This document shows, piece by piece, positions 8,315 through 16,453 of a stretch of DNA of 32,420 nt (the first letter of the stretch is position 1; each line of letters opens with the position of its first letter). Source of the stretch: Lachnospiraceae bacterium (GTDB taxonomy: Bacteria; Bacillota; Clostridia; Lachnospirales; Lachnospiraceae). The translations under genes and the position numbers were made by a program. Under the pieces are notes generated by a model. That model worked only from the letters and a program-made list of their open reading frames with translations, was not told where the DNA came from and ran no database searches. The DNA lies in contig JALFHZ010000184.1 in the NCBI GenBank assembly GCA_022776445.1, positions 1 to 32,420 on the forward strand, written 5' to 3'.

Positions 8315-8392
8315 CCTGTAACTGCCTTTCCTGCGGCAAATTTTCAGAATTTGCTGGATTCTGAAGCCAAACAGTAAAGGAGGTATCGGGCA

Positions 8393-9811
8393 ATGAATAC
8401 GAAAATTACGTTGACAAATGAAGCAGCAGTGTGCACCCAGCATCCGGACTACAGAACGGAGATTGCGGAGGTGATCCGAAGCAATCTGACTCCCGGGCGG
8501 ATGAAGGCGAAGCTTCTCGATTATCATGAAAATGATATTGCGGCAGCGATGGAGCTGCTGAAGAAAAATGAGCGGAGCAGGCTGTACAGTATCCTGGATC
8601 CGTTAACACTCGCCGGTATTTTGGAGTATTCCGACAAACGGAAGGAATATCTGGAAGAACTCGGGATCAAGAAGAGAATGGAAGTTCTGTCTTTTCTGGA
8701 AATTCCGACGGTGGCAGAGTATTTTGATCAGCTGGATAAATCTGAGCGAACCATGCTGCTGGATCTGATGGATGAGGATGTCCGGAAGGAACTGATGCTT
8801 CTCACATCTTTTGACGAGGATGAGATCGGAAGCAGGATGGTAACGAATTATATTGCAGTCAGATCCGGTATCAATGTGCGTCAGGCGATGCGGGAACTGA
8901 TTGATCAGGCAGCAGAGAATGACAATATTTCTACGATTTATGTTGTGGATGAAAATGAGACTCTGATTGGAGCCATTGATCTGAAAGACCTGATCATTGC
9001 GAGAGAGAATACGGATCTGGAAGCCATTACTGTGACTTCCTACCCTTATGTATACGCGGAGGAAGAGATTGAAGATTGTATTGAGCGGATTCGGAGCTAT
9101 TCCGAAGATTCTATTCCGGTTCTGGATTCAGATAACCGTCTGAAAGGCGTGCTGACGGCACAGGATATCACAGATCTGATCGATGATGAGATGGGAGATG
9201 ACTATGCAAAGCTGGCAGGTCTGACTGCCGAGGAGGATCTGCAGGAGCCTTTGAAGAAGAGTATCGGAAAGAGGCTGCCCTGGCTGGTCGTTCTGTTTGG
9301 TCTGGGGATGGTCGTGTCTACGGTGGTCGGTCTGTTTGAACATGTGGTGGCGCATCTTGCCCTGATTGTCTGTTTTCAGTCTCTGGTGCTGGATATGGCA
9401 GGCAATGTGGGGACACAGTCCCTGGCAGTTACAATCCGCGTATTGATGGATGAGCAGATCGGAGGCCGACAGAAGCTTGCTTTTGTCGGCAAGGAAGCAC
9501 GGGTAGGACTGATCAACGGAATGATACTTGGAGCTTTGTCCTTCCTGTTTGTCGGACTGTATCTGGTGGCATTGAAGGGACAGTCGCTGCTCATGGCTTT
9601 TTCCGTATCGTTCTGTACCGGTGCCGCGCTGCTGGTTTCGATGCTGCTGTCGAGTATCGCGGGAACAGTCATTCCGATTTTTTTCAAAAAGCTGGATATT
9701 GACCCGGCGGTTGCATCCGGTCCTCTGATTACGACGGTTAACGATCTGGTTGCAGTGATGACCTATTATGGACTGGCATGGATTCTGCTGATTCATATGC
9801 TGAAGCTCTGA
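8393..9811 (+). CDS. mgtE: Magnesium transporter MgtE
   Basis: This is an Mg2+-gated Mg2+ channel of the inner membrane with 472 residues. In order, it has the N-terminal helical MgtE domain, two CBS domains (from about SRMVTNYIAVRSG, and from YPYVYAEEEIEDCI to TAQDITDLID), a plug helix, and a five-helix pore domain starting at PWLVVLFGLGM. Pore motifs include MAGNVGTQSL and GPLITTVNDLVAV, whose Asp matches the ion-selectivity position in the family. GGAGG at 8380-8384 is eight nt from the ATG. The gene is monocistronic: it has its own promoter, a long attenuator-like leader and a strong downstream terminator. In the family, the cytoplasmic domains close the channel at high internal Mg2+; here transcription of the gene also appears to be controlled. 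Confidence 0.96.
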   Translation: MNTKITLTNEAAVCTQHPDYRTEIAEVIRSNLTPGRMKAKLLDYHENDIAAAMELLKKNERSRLYSILDPLTLAGILEYSDKRKEYLEELGIKKRMEVLSFLEIPTVAEYFDQLDKSERTMLLDLMDEDVRKELMLLTSFDEDEIGSRMVTNYIAVRSGINVRQAMRELIDQAAENDNISTIYVVDENETLIGAIDLKDLIIARENTDLEAITVTSYPYVYAEEEIEDCIERIRSYSEDSIPVLDSDNRLKGVLTAQDITDLIDDEMGDDYAKLAGLTAEEDLQEPLKKSIGKRLPWLVVLFGLGMVVSTVVGLFEHVVAHLALIVCFQSLVLDMAGNVGTQSLAVTIRVLMDEQIGGRQKLAFVGKEARVGLINGMILGALSFLFVGLYLVALKGQSLLMAFSVSFCTGAALLVSMLLSSIAGTVIPIFFKKLDIDPAVASGPLITTVNDLVAVMTYYGLAWILLIHMLKL

Positions 9812-9839
9812 AAGACGGAGCGAGATAAAACTTATGAAA

Positions 9840-9885
9840 GGGAGCCGGTGAGATTCATACGAATCACATCGATTCCCTGTTTTTT
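9840..9885 (+). terminator. Intrinsic terminator of mgtE
   Basis: A 17-position stem pairs 9840-9856 with 9861-9877 around the loop ATAC, with two mismatches and two G-U pairs. TGTTTTTT follows at 9878-9885. It begins 29 nt after the mgtE stop codon. Confidence 0.85.
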
Positions 9886-9980
9886 CTGTCTGGTTTCCGG
9901 TGGCTTCTCCGATTTTCCGATGTGGTGAAGCGCAGAGGAATCATGACAGGTAAATTGGGGCTGGTGTTTTTTGTTTTGCA

Positions 9981-9989
9981 TGATATAAT
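9981..9989 (+). promoter_or_regulatory. Extended -10 promoter for the amidohydrolase operon
   Basis: TGATATAAT gives a perfect TATAAT (9984-9989) with the TG extension. No good -35 lies at 16-18 bp spacing, as is common for extended -10 promoters. It sits after the mgtE terminator and 32 nt before the next gene. Confidence 0.65.
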
Positions 9990-10020
9990 AGGACGAAGTA
10001 CAGAAATGAAGGAGTATATT

Positions 10021-11211
10021 ATGAATCAGAATCATCTGGCACTTATCACAGAACTGCGGCATCAGCTGCATGCACATCCGGAATTGTCCCTTCAGGAGTC
10101 AGATACCAGACAGTTCCTGATGGAGTTTATAAAGAAGCATACCACTCTGGAGGTTGTGGACCGGGGCAGCTGGTTCTATGCGTATTACCAAGGCCGGCGT
10201 GAAACGGAAAACAGAGAGTCCGGAACAACGGCGGCATGCGGACCGATTGCATTCCGCGCAGATTTTGATGCGCTTCCCATGGAGGAATCCATAGATCTGC
10301 CTTATGCATCGGAGCATCCCGGAGTGGCACATAAGTGCGGTCATGACGGACACAGTGCGGCTCTGGCCGGCCTTGCGCTGGAACTTGCGGGAACGGAGCA
10401 GGAGGAAGGCAGCGAAAGTCTCTTCCGTCCGAAACGAGATGTTTATCTGATTTTTCAGCATGCGGAGGAGATCGGTGCAGGCGGAGAAACATGTGCACAA
10501 CTGATTGCAGAGAAGGGAATCTCAGAGGTTTATGCGTTCCACAACTGGAGCGGATTTCCGGAGCAGAGCGTGATTGTCCGCAGCGGCACCATTCAGTGTG
10601 CGTCCAAGGGTCTGACGATCTGCATGGAAGGAACACCGGCCCATGCCAGTGAGCCGGAGAACGGCATGAATCCGGCGGCTGCGCTTTCTGATCTGGTGCT
10701 GGCTGTCAAGGATGAGGTTGAGGAACCGGGATATGCGGGTATGGTAATGGCAACGGTTGTAAATGTAGCGATCGGAAGCAGGAACTTTGGCATTGCGGCA
10801 TATCAGGGTGAGGTTTCCATGACGTTGCGCGCTCAGTATGAACATGACATGAGGATGCTGGAGGAGGAGATCCGGGATCATGCCAGACACCTTGCAGAAG
10901 TGGAAGGTCTGAAGCTGTCTTTTGAAGAAAGCGATGTATTTCCGGAGACTGTGAATGCGCCGGAAGCCGTGGAGAAAGTGAGAAGGGCAGCAGAGCAGCA
11001 GGGGCTGCGGGTGATTGATCTGGAAAAGCCGATTCGCGGTTCTGAGGATTTTGGATATTATCTGAAGCAGTGTCCGGGGGCCATCTTTTATATTGGCAAT
11101 GGCGAGGAATATCCGCAGCTGCATACCTGCGGGTTTGATTTTAATGACCGGATTCTGGAGACGGCAGTGGATCTGTTTGAGCGCATGATTGGAGACAGCA
11201 GCACGTTATGA
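10021..11211 (+). CDS. M20 family amidohydrolase
   Basis: This is a zinc-dependent amidohydrolase of the M20D group (hippurate hydrolase, N-acyl-amino-acid hydrolase and related enzymes) with 396 residues. Family motifs in order are HAHPELS, FRADFDALPMEE, HKCGHDGHSAAL, FQHAEEIGAGGETC, EGTPAHASEPENG in the dimerisation domain, and RGSEDFGYYL near the C-terminus. These supply the metal ligands and the catalytic Glu pair. No signal peptide is seen, so it is cytoplasmic. The ATG at 10021 is preferred because AAGGAG ends seven nt upstream; the in-frame upstream ATG at 9922 precedes the promoter. The TGA overlaps the next start (ATGA, 11208-11211), so it is probably translationally coupled to the GTPase-NYN protein. 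The substrate is unknown. Confidence 0.92.
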   Translation: MNQNHLALITELRHQLHAHPELSLQESDTRQFLMEFIKKHTTLEVVDRGSWFYAYYQGRRETENRESGTTAACGPIAFRADFDALPMEESIDLPYASEHPGVAHKCGHDGHSAALAGLALELAGTEQEEGSESLFRPKRDVYLIFQHAEEIGAGGETCAQLIAEKGISEVYAFHNWSGFPEQSVIVRSGTIQCASKGLTICMEGTPAHASEPENGMNPAAALSDLVLAVKDEVEEPGYAGMVMATVVNVAIGSRNFGIAAYQGEVSMTLRAQYEHDMRMLEEEIRDHARHLAEVEGLKLSFEESDVFPETVNAPEAVEKVRRAAEQQGLRVIDLEKPIRGSEDFGYYLKQCPGAIFYIGNGEEYPQLHTCGFDFNDRILETAVDLFERMIGDSSTL

Positions 11212-13988
11212 AGAAAGCGGTAATTGGTATATTGGCCCATGTCGATGCAGGAAAGACAACTCTTTCTGAGGGAATCCTGTATCTGACGGGCAGCATTCGG
11301 AAGCTGGGAAGAGTAGACAACCGGGATGCGTTTTTGGATACCTATGCACTGGAACGTGCCCGGGGGATTACTATTTTTTCCAAGCAGGCGGTATTTTCAC
11401 TGGGGGATACGGAGGTGACGCTTCTGGACACTCCGGGACATGTGGATTTCTCTGCGGAGATGGAGCGGACCTTGCAGGTGCTGGACTATGCGATTCTGGT
11501 TGTAAGCGGTGCAGACGGCGTGCAGGGACATACGGAGACCCTCTGGAGACTGCTGAAACGATATCAGATTCCGACGTTTCTGTTTATCAACAAGATGGAT
11601 CAGAATGGTACGGACCGTGCAGGCCTGATGGCAGATGTGAAGAAGCGCCTGGATGAGTCCTGTGTGGATTTTGAGGCACCCCGGGAAGAATTTTTGGATG
11701 AACTTGCCATGTGCGACGAGACGGCGATGGAGCAGTATCTGGAACAGGAATCTGTGGAAACATCTGAGATTCAGCGTATGGTAGCGGAGCGTAAAGTATT
11801 TCCGTGTTATTTTGGCTCTGCATTGAAGCTGGAAGGAGTCGAGAAATTGCTGAATGGAGTGCGGCAATGGATGCGGAATCCGGATTATCCGGATGCATTC
11901 GGTGCGAAAGTGTTTAAGATTTCCCGGGATGAGCAGGGCAGCCGGCTGACGCACTTAAAGATCACCGGAGGCAGTCTGAGAGTAAAGGAGATGCTTTCGG
12001 TTGGGGAAACTGAGGAAAAAGTAAACCAGATCCGTATTTATTCAGGTGCGAAATACGAGCTGGTTAATGAGGCGGCAGGGGGTACGGTCTGCGCAGTGAC
12101 CGGACCAATGCAGACTCATCCGGGACAGGGACTCGGGGTCGAACAGGAGTCGGAGCTGCCGCTTCTGGAGCCTGTTTTGACCTATCAGATTATCCTGCCG
12201 GAGGGATGCGATGTACATACGATGCTCCGCAATCTTCGGCAGCTGGAGGAGGAGGAACCTCAGCTTCATATTGTCTGGGATGAATCTCTGTCCGAGATTC
12301 AGGCGCAGGTGATGGGAGAGGTTCAGATCGAGATCCTGAAGAGTCTGATCGCTGAGCGGTTTGGCGTGGAAGTGGAATTCGGTACGGGCAATATTGTATA
12401 CAAAGAAACGATTCTGGAACCGGTGGAAGGTGTGGGACATTTTGAACCGCTGCGTCATTATGCGGAAGTCCATCTGCTTCTGGAGCCGGCAGAGCCGGGA
12501 AGTGGCCTTCAGTTTGCGTCCGCCTGCAGTGAGGATGTGCTGGACCGTAACTGGCAGCGCCTGATTCTGACCCATCTGGAGGAAAAACGCCATCGCGGCG
12601 TACTTGCGGGCGGAGAAATCACGGATATGAAGATCACCCTGATTGCCGGACGGGCTCACCAGAAGCATACCGAGGGCGGAGATTTTCGTCAGTCCACTTA
12701 TCGTGCAGTCCGACAGGGACTGCGTGAAGCGAAATGCCGTCTGCTGGAACCATACTATGCGTTTCGTCTGGAAGTACCGACAGAGCATGTGGGACATGCC
12801 ATGGCGGATATTGAACGGATGCAGGGAACCTTTGACGCACCGGTACCGGAAGGCGATATGACACTGCTGACCGGCAGTGCCCCGGTTGTTACGATGCGGG
12901 ATTATCAGAAAGAAGTCATAGCCTATACCAGAGGACGCGGCCGCCTGACCTGTTCACTGAAAGGCTATGAACCCTGCCACAATGAAGAAGCGGTTCTGGA
13001 ACAGATCGGCTATGATCCGGAAGCGGATCCGGACAATCCGACCGGTTCCGTGTTCTGTGCGCATGGTGCGGGATTTGTGGTGCCGTGGTATGAAGTGAAG
13101 AATTATATGCATGTGGAAAGCCCTCTGACAGGGAAGCAGGAAAACAGCGGAGGCGGATCTGATATGGACGTGGCAGGAACAGCCGGGGGCAGAAGCAGAT
13201 CGGTGGGAACCGCGGCAGATGGCAGGTCTTTTGGCGCAGAGGATAAGGAACTGGAAGCAATCTTTACCCGAACCTATGGCGAGGTCCGGCGCCGCCTTCC
13301 AAATGAAAGCGGTCCACGTCAGGTAGTCTATGAGCCTGGCAAGACGCAGGAAAGCCGTGGAAGACGAAGCAGTGCGGGTCCAGGAGCCGGAGGTGCCTTT
13401 GCCGGTCCGACGGGGCCGAAGCCGGGATATCTGAAGCCGCAGCAGGAAGGCATGGAAGAATATCTCCTGGTTGACGGATATAATATTCTCTATGCCTGGG
13501 AAGAGATGCGGGAACTGATGAAGGTGACGGTAGACGGTGCAAGGCACAGTCTGATGGATATCCTGTGCAATTATCAGGGATATAAGAAATGCCATCTGAT
13601 TGTTGTGTTTGACGCATATAAGGTTCCGGGCGGAGTGGGCAGTGTTCAGGATTATCACAATATCCATGTGGTCTATACGAAGGAAGCCGAGACTGCGGAT
13701 CAGTATATTGAGAAATTCGCACACCAAATGGGCCGGAAGTACCGGGTGACCGTGGCAACCTCCGATGGTCTGGAACAGCTGATTATCCGCGGGCAGGGCT
13801 GTATTCTGATGTCGGCCAGTGATCTGAAGGAAGACATTATGCGGGTCGGCCGGCAGATCGAAGAAGAGCACGGCCGCCTTCCGAAGCCGGGGAAAAACTA
13901 TCTCTTTGCGAATGTGGAGAAAGAACTGGCGGATTATCTGGAAGCTGTGCGCCTGGGACAGATTGGAACAGAGCAGGAAAATAAATAA
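11208..13988 (+). CDS. TetM/EF-G-like GTPase fused to a YacP/Rae1-like NYN domain
   Basis: This 926-residue protein has two parts. Residues 1 to about 640 form a translational GTPase of the ribosomal-protection (TetM/TetO) branch: P-loop AHVDAGKT (10-17), G2 with ARGITI (51-56), DTPGH (74-78) and NKMD (128-131), then EF-G-like domains II to V. A Gly/Ser/Arg-rich linker covers about 650-745. Residues from about 750 form a NYN/PIN-like nuclease domain starting LLVDGYNIL, with acidic residues at Asp756, Asp802, Glu828, Asp831 and Asp853 that resemble a metal-binding set. YacP in Bacillus subtilis is Rae1, a ribosome-dependent mRNA endonuclease acting in the A site, so the fusion suggests a GTPase-delivered cleavage activity. 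Annotation as a tetracycline-resistance protein would rest on the N-terminal half only. The gene overlaps the amidohydrolase stop by four nt. Confidence 0.9.
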   Translation: MKKAVIGILAHVDAGKTTLSEGILYLTGSIRKLGRVDNRDAFLDTYALERARGITIFSKQAVFSLGDTEVTLLDTPGHVDFSAEMERTLQVLDYAILVVSGADGVQGHTETLWRLLKRYQIPTFLFINKMDQNGTDRAGLMADVKKRLDESCVDFEAPREEFLDELAMCDETAMEQYLEQESVETSEIQRMVAERKVFPCYFGSALKLEGVEKLLNGVRQWMRNPDYPDAFGAKVFKISRDEQGSRLTHLKITGGSLRVKEMLSVGETEEKVNQIRIYSGAKYELVNEAAGGTVCAVTGPMQTHPGQGLGVEQESELPLLEPVLTYQIILPEGCDVHTMLRNLRQLEEEEPQLHIVWDESLSEIQAQVMGEVQIEILKSLIAERFGVEVEFGTGNIVYKETILEPVEGVGHFEPLRHYAEVHLLLEPAEPGSGLQFASACSEDVLDRNWQRLILTHLEEKRHRGVLAGGEITDMKITLIAGRAHQKHTEGGDFRQSTYRAVRQGLREAKCRLLEPYYAFRLEVPTEHVGHAMADIERMQGTFDAPVPEGDMTLLTGSAPVVTMRDYQKEVIAYTRGRGRLTCSLKGYEPCHNEEAVLEQIGYDPEADPDNPTGSVFCAHGAGFVVPWYEVKNYMHVESPLTGKQENSGGGSDMDVAGTAGGRSRSVGTAADGRSFGAEDKELEAIFTRTYGEVRRRLPNESGPRQVVYEPGKTQESRGRRSSAGPGAGGAFAGPTGPKPGYLKPQQEGMEEYLLVDGYNILYAWEEMRELMKVTVDGARHSLMDILCNYQGYKKCHLIVVFDAYKVPGGVGSVQDYHNIHVVYTKEAETADQYIEKFAHQMGRKYRVTVATSDGLEQLIIRGQGCILMSASDLKEDIMRVGRQIEEEHGRLPKPGKNYLFANVEKELADYLEAVRLGQIGTEQENK

Positions 13989-13991
13989 TAT

Positions 13992-14033
13992 AAAGAGGAT
14001 GCGGGAAAAGTGGTGATTCCCTGCATCCTCTTT
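13992..14033. terminator. Bidirectional terminator between the GTPase-NYN gene and topB
   Basis: AAAGAGGATGC (13992-14002) pairs with GCATCCTCTTT (14023-14033), and the stem extends by GGG/CCC across a one-base bulge. The hairpin fills the gap between the two convergent stop codons. T-rich sequence flanks it on both strands, although the T-runs are interrupted. Confidence 0.75.
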
Positions 14034-14036
14034 GTA

Positions 14037-16259
14037 TTATTGGTCATCCGGATTCAGATTCAGTTTTGCAAATGCATCGGCAAACGCGGAGTTGATCGGC
14101 TGCTGTGCTTCTCTGTTCTGTTTGTTCAGATATTTTGCCACATCTTTTTTCGTGACACCGGCGCCTTCTTTTTTGCGGCGTTCCTGGAAGGAGGAAAGCT
14201 TCTCCTTATATCCGCATTTGCAGACAAAGATCTGTCCGTCTCCCTTGCCGCGCAGCTCCATTTTCTTGTGGCAATTGGGGCAGCGGGCGTTGGAGGTGCG
14301 GGAAATGGTCTCCCGGTGGCCGCATTCCCGATCCTGGCAGACCAGCATCTCGCTGTTCTTGCCTTTGACCAGAAGCATGCGCTTGCCGCAGGCCGGGCAC
14401 CTGGTGCTGGTCAGATTATCGTGACGAAACTGACCTTCTCCGGATTTGATATCGTCAATCAACGCGCAGGAATAGGAGCGGATATCGGACATAAAGGTGC
14501 TGCGTTTCAGGGTTCCCTGTGCAATGCGGGAAAGGCGCATCTCCCAGTCCGCGGTCAGCTCCGGTTTCTTTAAATCGGCAGGAACCAGTTTCAGAAGCTG
14601 ACGTGCCTTGGACGTCAGGTGGATTTCCTTGCCCTTTTTCTCCAGAAGAAAACTGGAGAACAGTTTCTCGATGATATCCGCGCGGGTGGCGACAGTGCCC
14701 AGACCGCCGGTTTCTCCCAGTGTGCGGGCCATTTCCCGGTTGTTGGAATCCATATAGGCAACCGGATTTTCCATAGCGGAAAGCAGAGTGGCTTCTGTAA
14801 AATACGCAGGCGGCTTGGTCTTCCCTTCGGTGCAGGTAACCTTCAGGGAAGGAAGCACATCCCCCTGTCTGAGTTCCGGGAGAGTCTGGTCGCGCGGCGC
14901 GGCTTCTCTGTCCTGGCTGTCGTATTCCTCTTCGGTATAATCATTTCCGTAAGCTTCCTTCCAGCCGGCGGATGTCACGATCTTTCCGCTGGCGGTAAAC
15001 AGCTCGCCGCCTGCTTCGATCGTCAGAGATGTCTGTTCGTATTCAAACGGAGGGCAGAGAACAGCGAGAAAACGGCGTACCACCAGATCATAAATCCTTC
15101 GTTCGTCCACGGTCATATGGTCGAGCTGGACGAATTGTTCCGTCGGAATGATGGCATGGTGATCGGATACTTTGGAATCATCCACAAAATTCGGTTTTGC
15201 GGAAAGGTTCTGCATGGAGAGACGTCCGGCAAGCCGGCGGTACGGTCCGATGCTGATGGCTTTCAGTCGTTCTTTCAGAGTCGGAACGATATCACTGCTT
15301 AAATACCGGGAGTCTGTGCGCGGATAGGTCAGAACCTTATGGTTCTCGTAGAGCCGCTGCATGATGTTCAGGGTTTCCTTGGCAGAATAGTCGAAACGCT
15401 GGTTGGCTTCCCGCTGCAGCTCGGTCAGGTCGTAAAGCTGTGGGGCGTACTGCTTTTTCGGGGTTCGTTTGATTTCGGTTACCGTACCGGAGCTGTGATT
15501 CAGTTTTTTGATCAATGCATGGATGCGTTCCTGATCAAAGCTTCGTGTACTTCCGGATTTTTGATCCTTCCAGACAAGATTCAGCGTGGGGCCGGACGAG
15601 CGGGCTGTGATTCCGTAATAGGACTGCGGTACGAAAGAACGGATTTCCGCTTCCCGTTTTGCAATCATGGCCAGTGTCGGGGTCTGCACGCGGCCGCAGG
15701 AAAGCTGTGCATTGTATTTACAGGTCAGGGCGCGGGTCGCGTTGATGCCGACCAGCCAGTCCGCTTCTGCACGGCACATGGCTGCATCGTAGAGGTTGTC
15801 ATAATCGTGTCCGTTCTTCAGATTGGCGAAGCCTTCCCGGATCGCCTTGTCTGTGACCGAAGAGATCCAAAGACGTTTGATCGGTTTTTTGCTTCCTGCT
15901 TTTGCCAGAATCAGACGGGCAACCAGTTCCCCCTCCCGCCCTGCATCGGTGGCAATGATGATTTCGCTGACGTCATTCCGGTGAATCAGGGAGCGTACTG
16001 CCTGAAACTGCTTTCCTGTCTGTCGGATTACCTCCAATTGAAATGGCTCCGGCATCATCGGAAGATCCTCCATCTTCCACTCTTTGTATTTTTTATCGTA
16101 ATCTTCCGGATCGGCGAGCGTGACCAGATGCCCCAGTCCCCAGGTGACGATGTAGCGGTCTCCCTCGATGGATGTGGGGGTTTTCTTCCCGCATTTTAAG
16201 ACGCGGGCGATGTCACGGCCGACGGATGGTTTTTCTGCGATGACTAATGATTTGCTCAT
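14037..16259 (-). CDS. topB: DNA topoisomerase III
   Basis: This is a type IA topoisomerase of 740 residues that relaxes or decatenates DNA by passing strands through a transient break. The N-terminal Toprim domain shows LVIAEKPSVGRDIA and ATDAGREGELVARL. The active-site motif LTYPRTDSRYL places the catalytic Tyr at about residue 312. The C-terminal tail has two zinc-ribbon-like modules, CPACGKRM...CQDRECGH and CPNCHKKM...CKCGYKE. An AAGGAG lies upstream of the ATG on the minus strand. topB homologues are common on conjugative elements, but nothing else in the neighbourhood is mobile, so this is most likely the chromosomal copy. Confidence 0.95.
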   Translation of the reverse strand: MSKSLVIAEKPSVGRDIARVLKCGKKTPTSIEGDRYIVTWGLGHLVTLADPEDYDKKYKEWKMEDLPMMPEPFQLEVIRQTGKQFQAVRSLIHRNDVSEIIIATDAGREGELVARLILAKAGSKKPIKRLWISSVTDKAIREGFANLKNGHDYDNLYDAAMCRAEADWLVGINATRALTCKYNAQLSCGRVQTPTLAMIAKREAEIRSFVPQSYYGITARSSGPTLNLVWKDQKSGSTRSFDQERIHALIKKLNHSSGTVTEIKRTPKKQYAPQLYDLTELQREANQRFDYSAKETLNIMQRLYENHKVLTYPRTDSRYLSSDIVPTLKERLKAISIGPYRRLAGRLSMQNLSAKPNFVDDSKVSDHHAIIPTEQFVQLDHMTVDERRIYDLVVRRFLAVLCPPFEYEQTSLTIEAGGELFTASGKIVTSAGWKEAYGNDYTEEEYDSQDREAAPRDQTLPELRQGDVLPSLKVTCTEGKTKPPAYFTEATLLSAMENPVAYMDSNNREMARTLGETGGLGTVATRADIIEKLFSSFLLEKKGKEIHLTSKARQLLKLVPADLKKPELTADWEMRLSRIAQGTLKRSTFMSDIRSYSCALIDDIKSGEGQFRHDNLTSTRCPACGKRMLLVKGKNSEMLVCQDRECGHRETISRTSNARCPNCHKKMELRGKGDGQIFVCKCGYKEKLSSFQERRKKEGAGVTKKDVAKYLNKQNREAQQPINSAFADAFAKLNLNPDDQ

Positions 16260-16288
16260 AAATGGACTCCTTATTGTGAAATGTAACT

Positions 16289-16294
16289 ATTTTA
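16289..16294 (-). promoter_or_regulatory. Possible topB -10 element
   Basis: On the minus strand this reads TGGTAAAAT, a TAAAAT with a TG extension, about 30 nt before the topB start. No clear -35 was found. Confidence 0.4.
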
Positions 16295-16326
16295 CCACGG
16301 GAACCGGAAGAAATCTATTTAGAATC

Positions 16327-16355
16327 TTGCAAAAGTGTTCAAAATAAAGTACAAT
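16327..16355 (+). promoter_or_regulatory. Promoter of gpmI
   Basis: TTGCAA (16327-16332) and TACAAT (16350-16355) are separated by 17 bp. Transcription would start near 16362. The roughly 90-nt leader carries two small hairpins, 16366-16381 and 16411-16430 (GACCGG with CCGGTC), neither followed by a T-run. Confidence 0.7.
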
Positions 16356-16453
16356 AAATCCGACTCGTCAATTTTTAGACGATAATCCACAAAAAACCAA
16401 TGTTGCGTAAGACCGGAAGAAAAGCCGGTCACAATGATAAAAGGAGATTTCAT

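Noticed and set aside
8082-8392. Calling the mgtE leader an M-box (ykoK) riboswitch
   Set aside because: M-box is the usual element before mgtE, and GGTGAG occurs at 8114-8119, but the rest of the conserved M-box sequence is missing and that GGTGAG is better explained as the SD of the small leader frame.
11208-13988. Tetracycline-resistance gene
   Set aside because: The GTPase half belongs to the ribosomal-protection branch, but the protein is much longer than TetM, ends in a nuclease-like domain and sits in a housekeeping context. Resistance cannot be claimed.
14037-16259. topB as a marker of an integrative element
   Set aside because: No integrase, relaxase, conjugation gene or flanking repeat is present, and the neighbours are core genes.
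16411-16430. Terminator or riboswitch in the gpmI leader
   Set aside because: The hairpin is only six base pairs, has no T-run and lies close to the SD; it is at most an mRNA-stability element.
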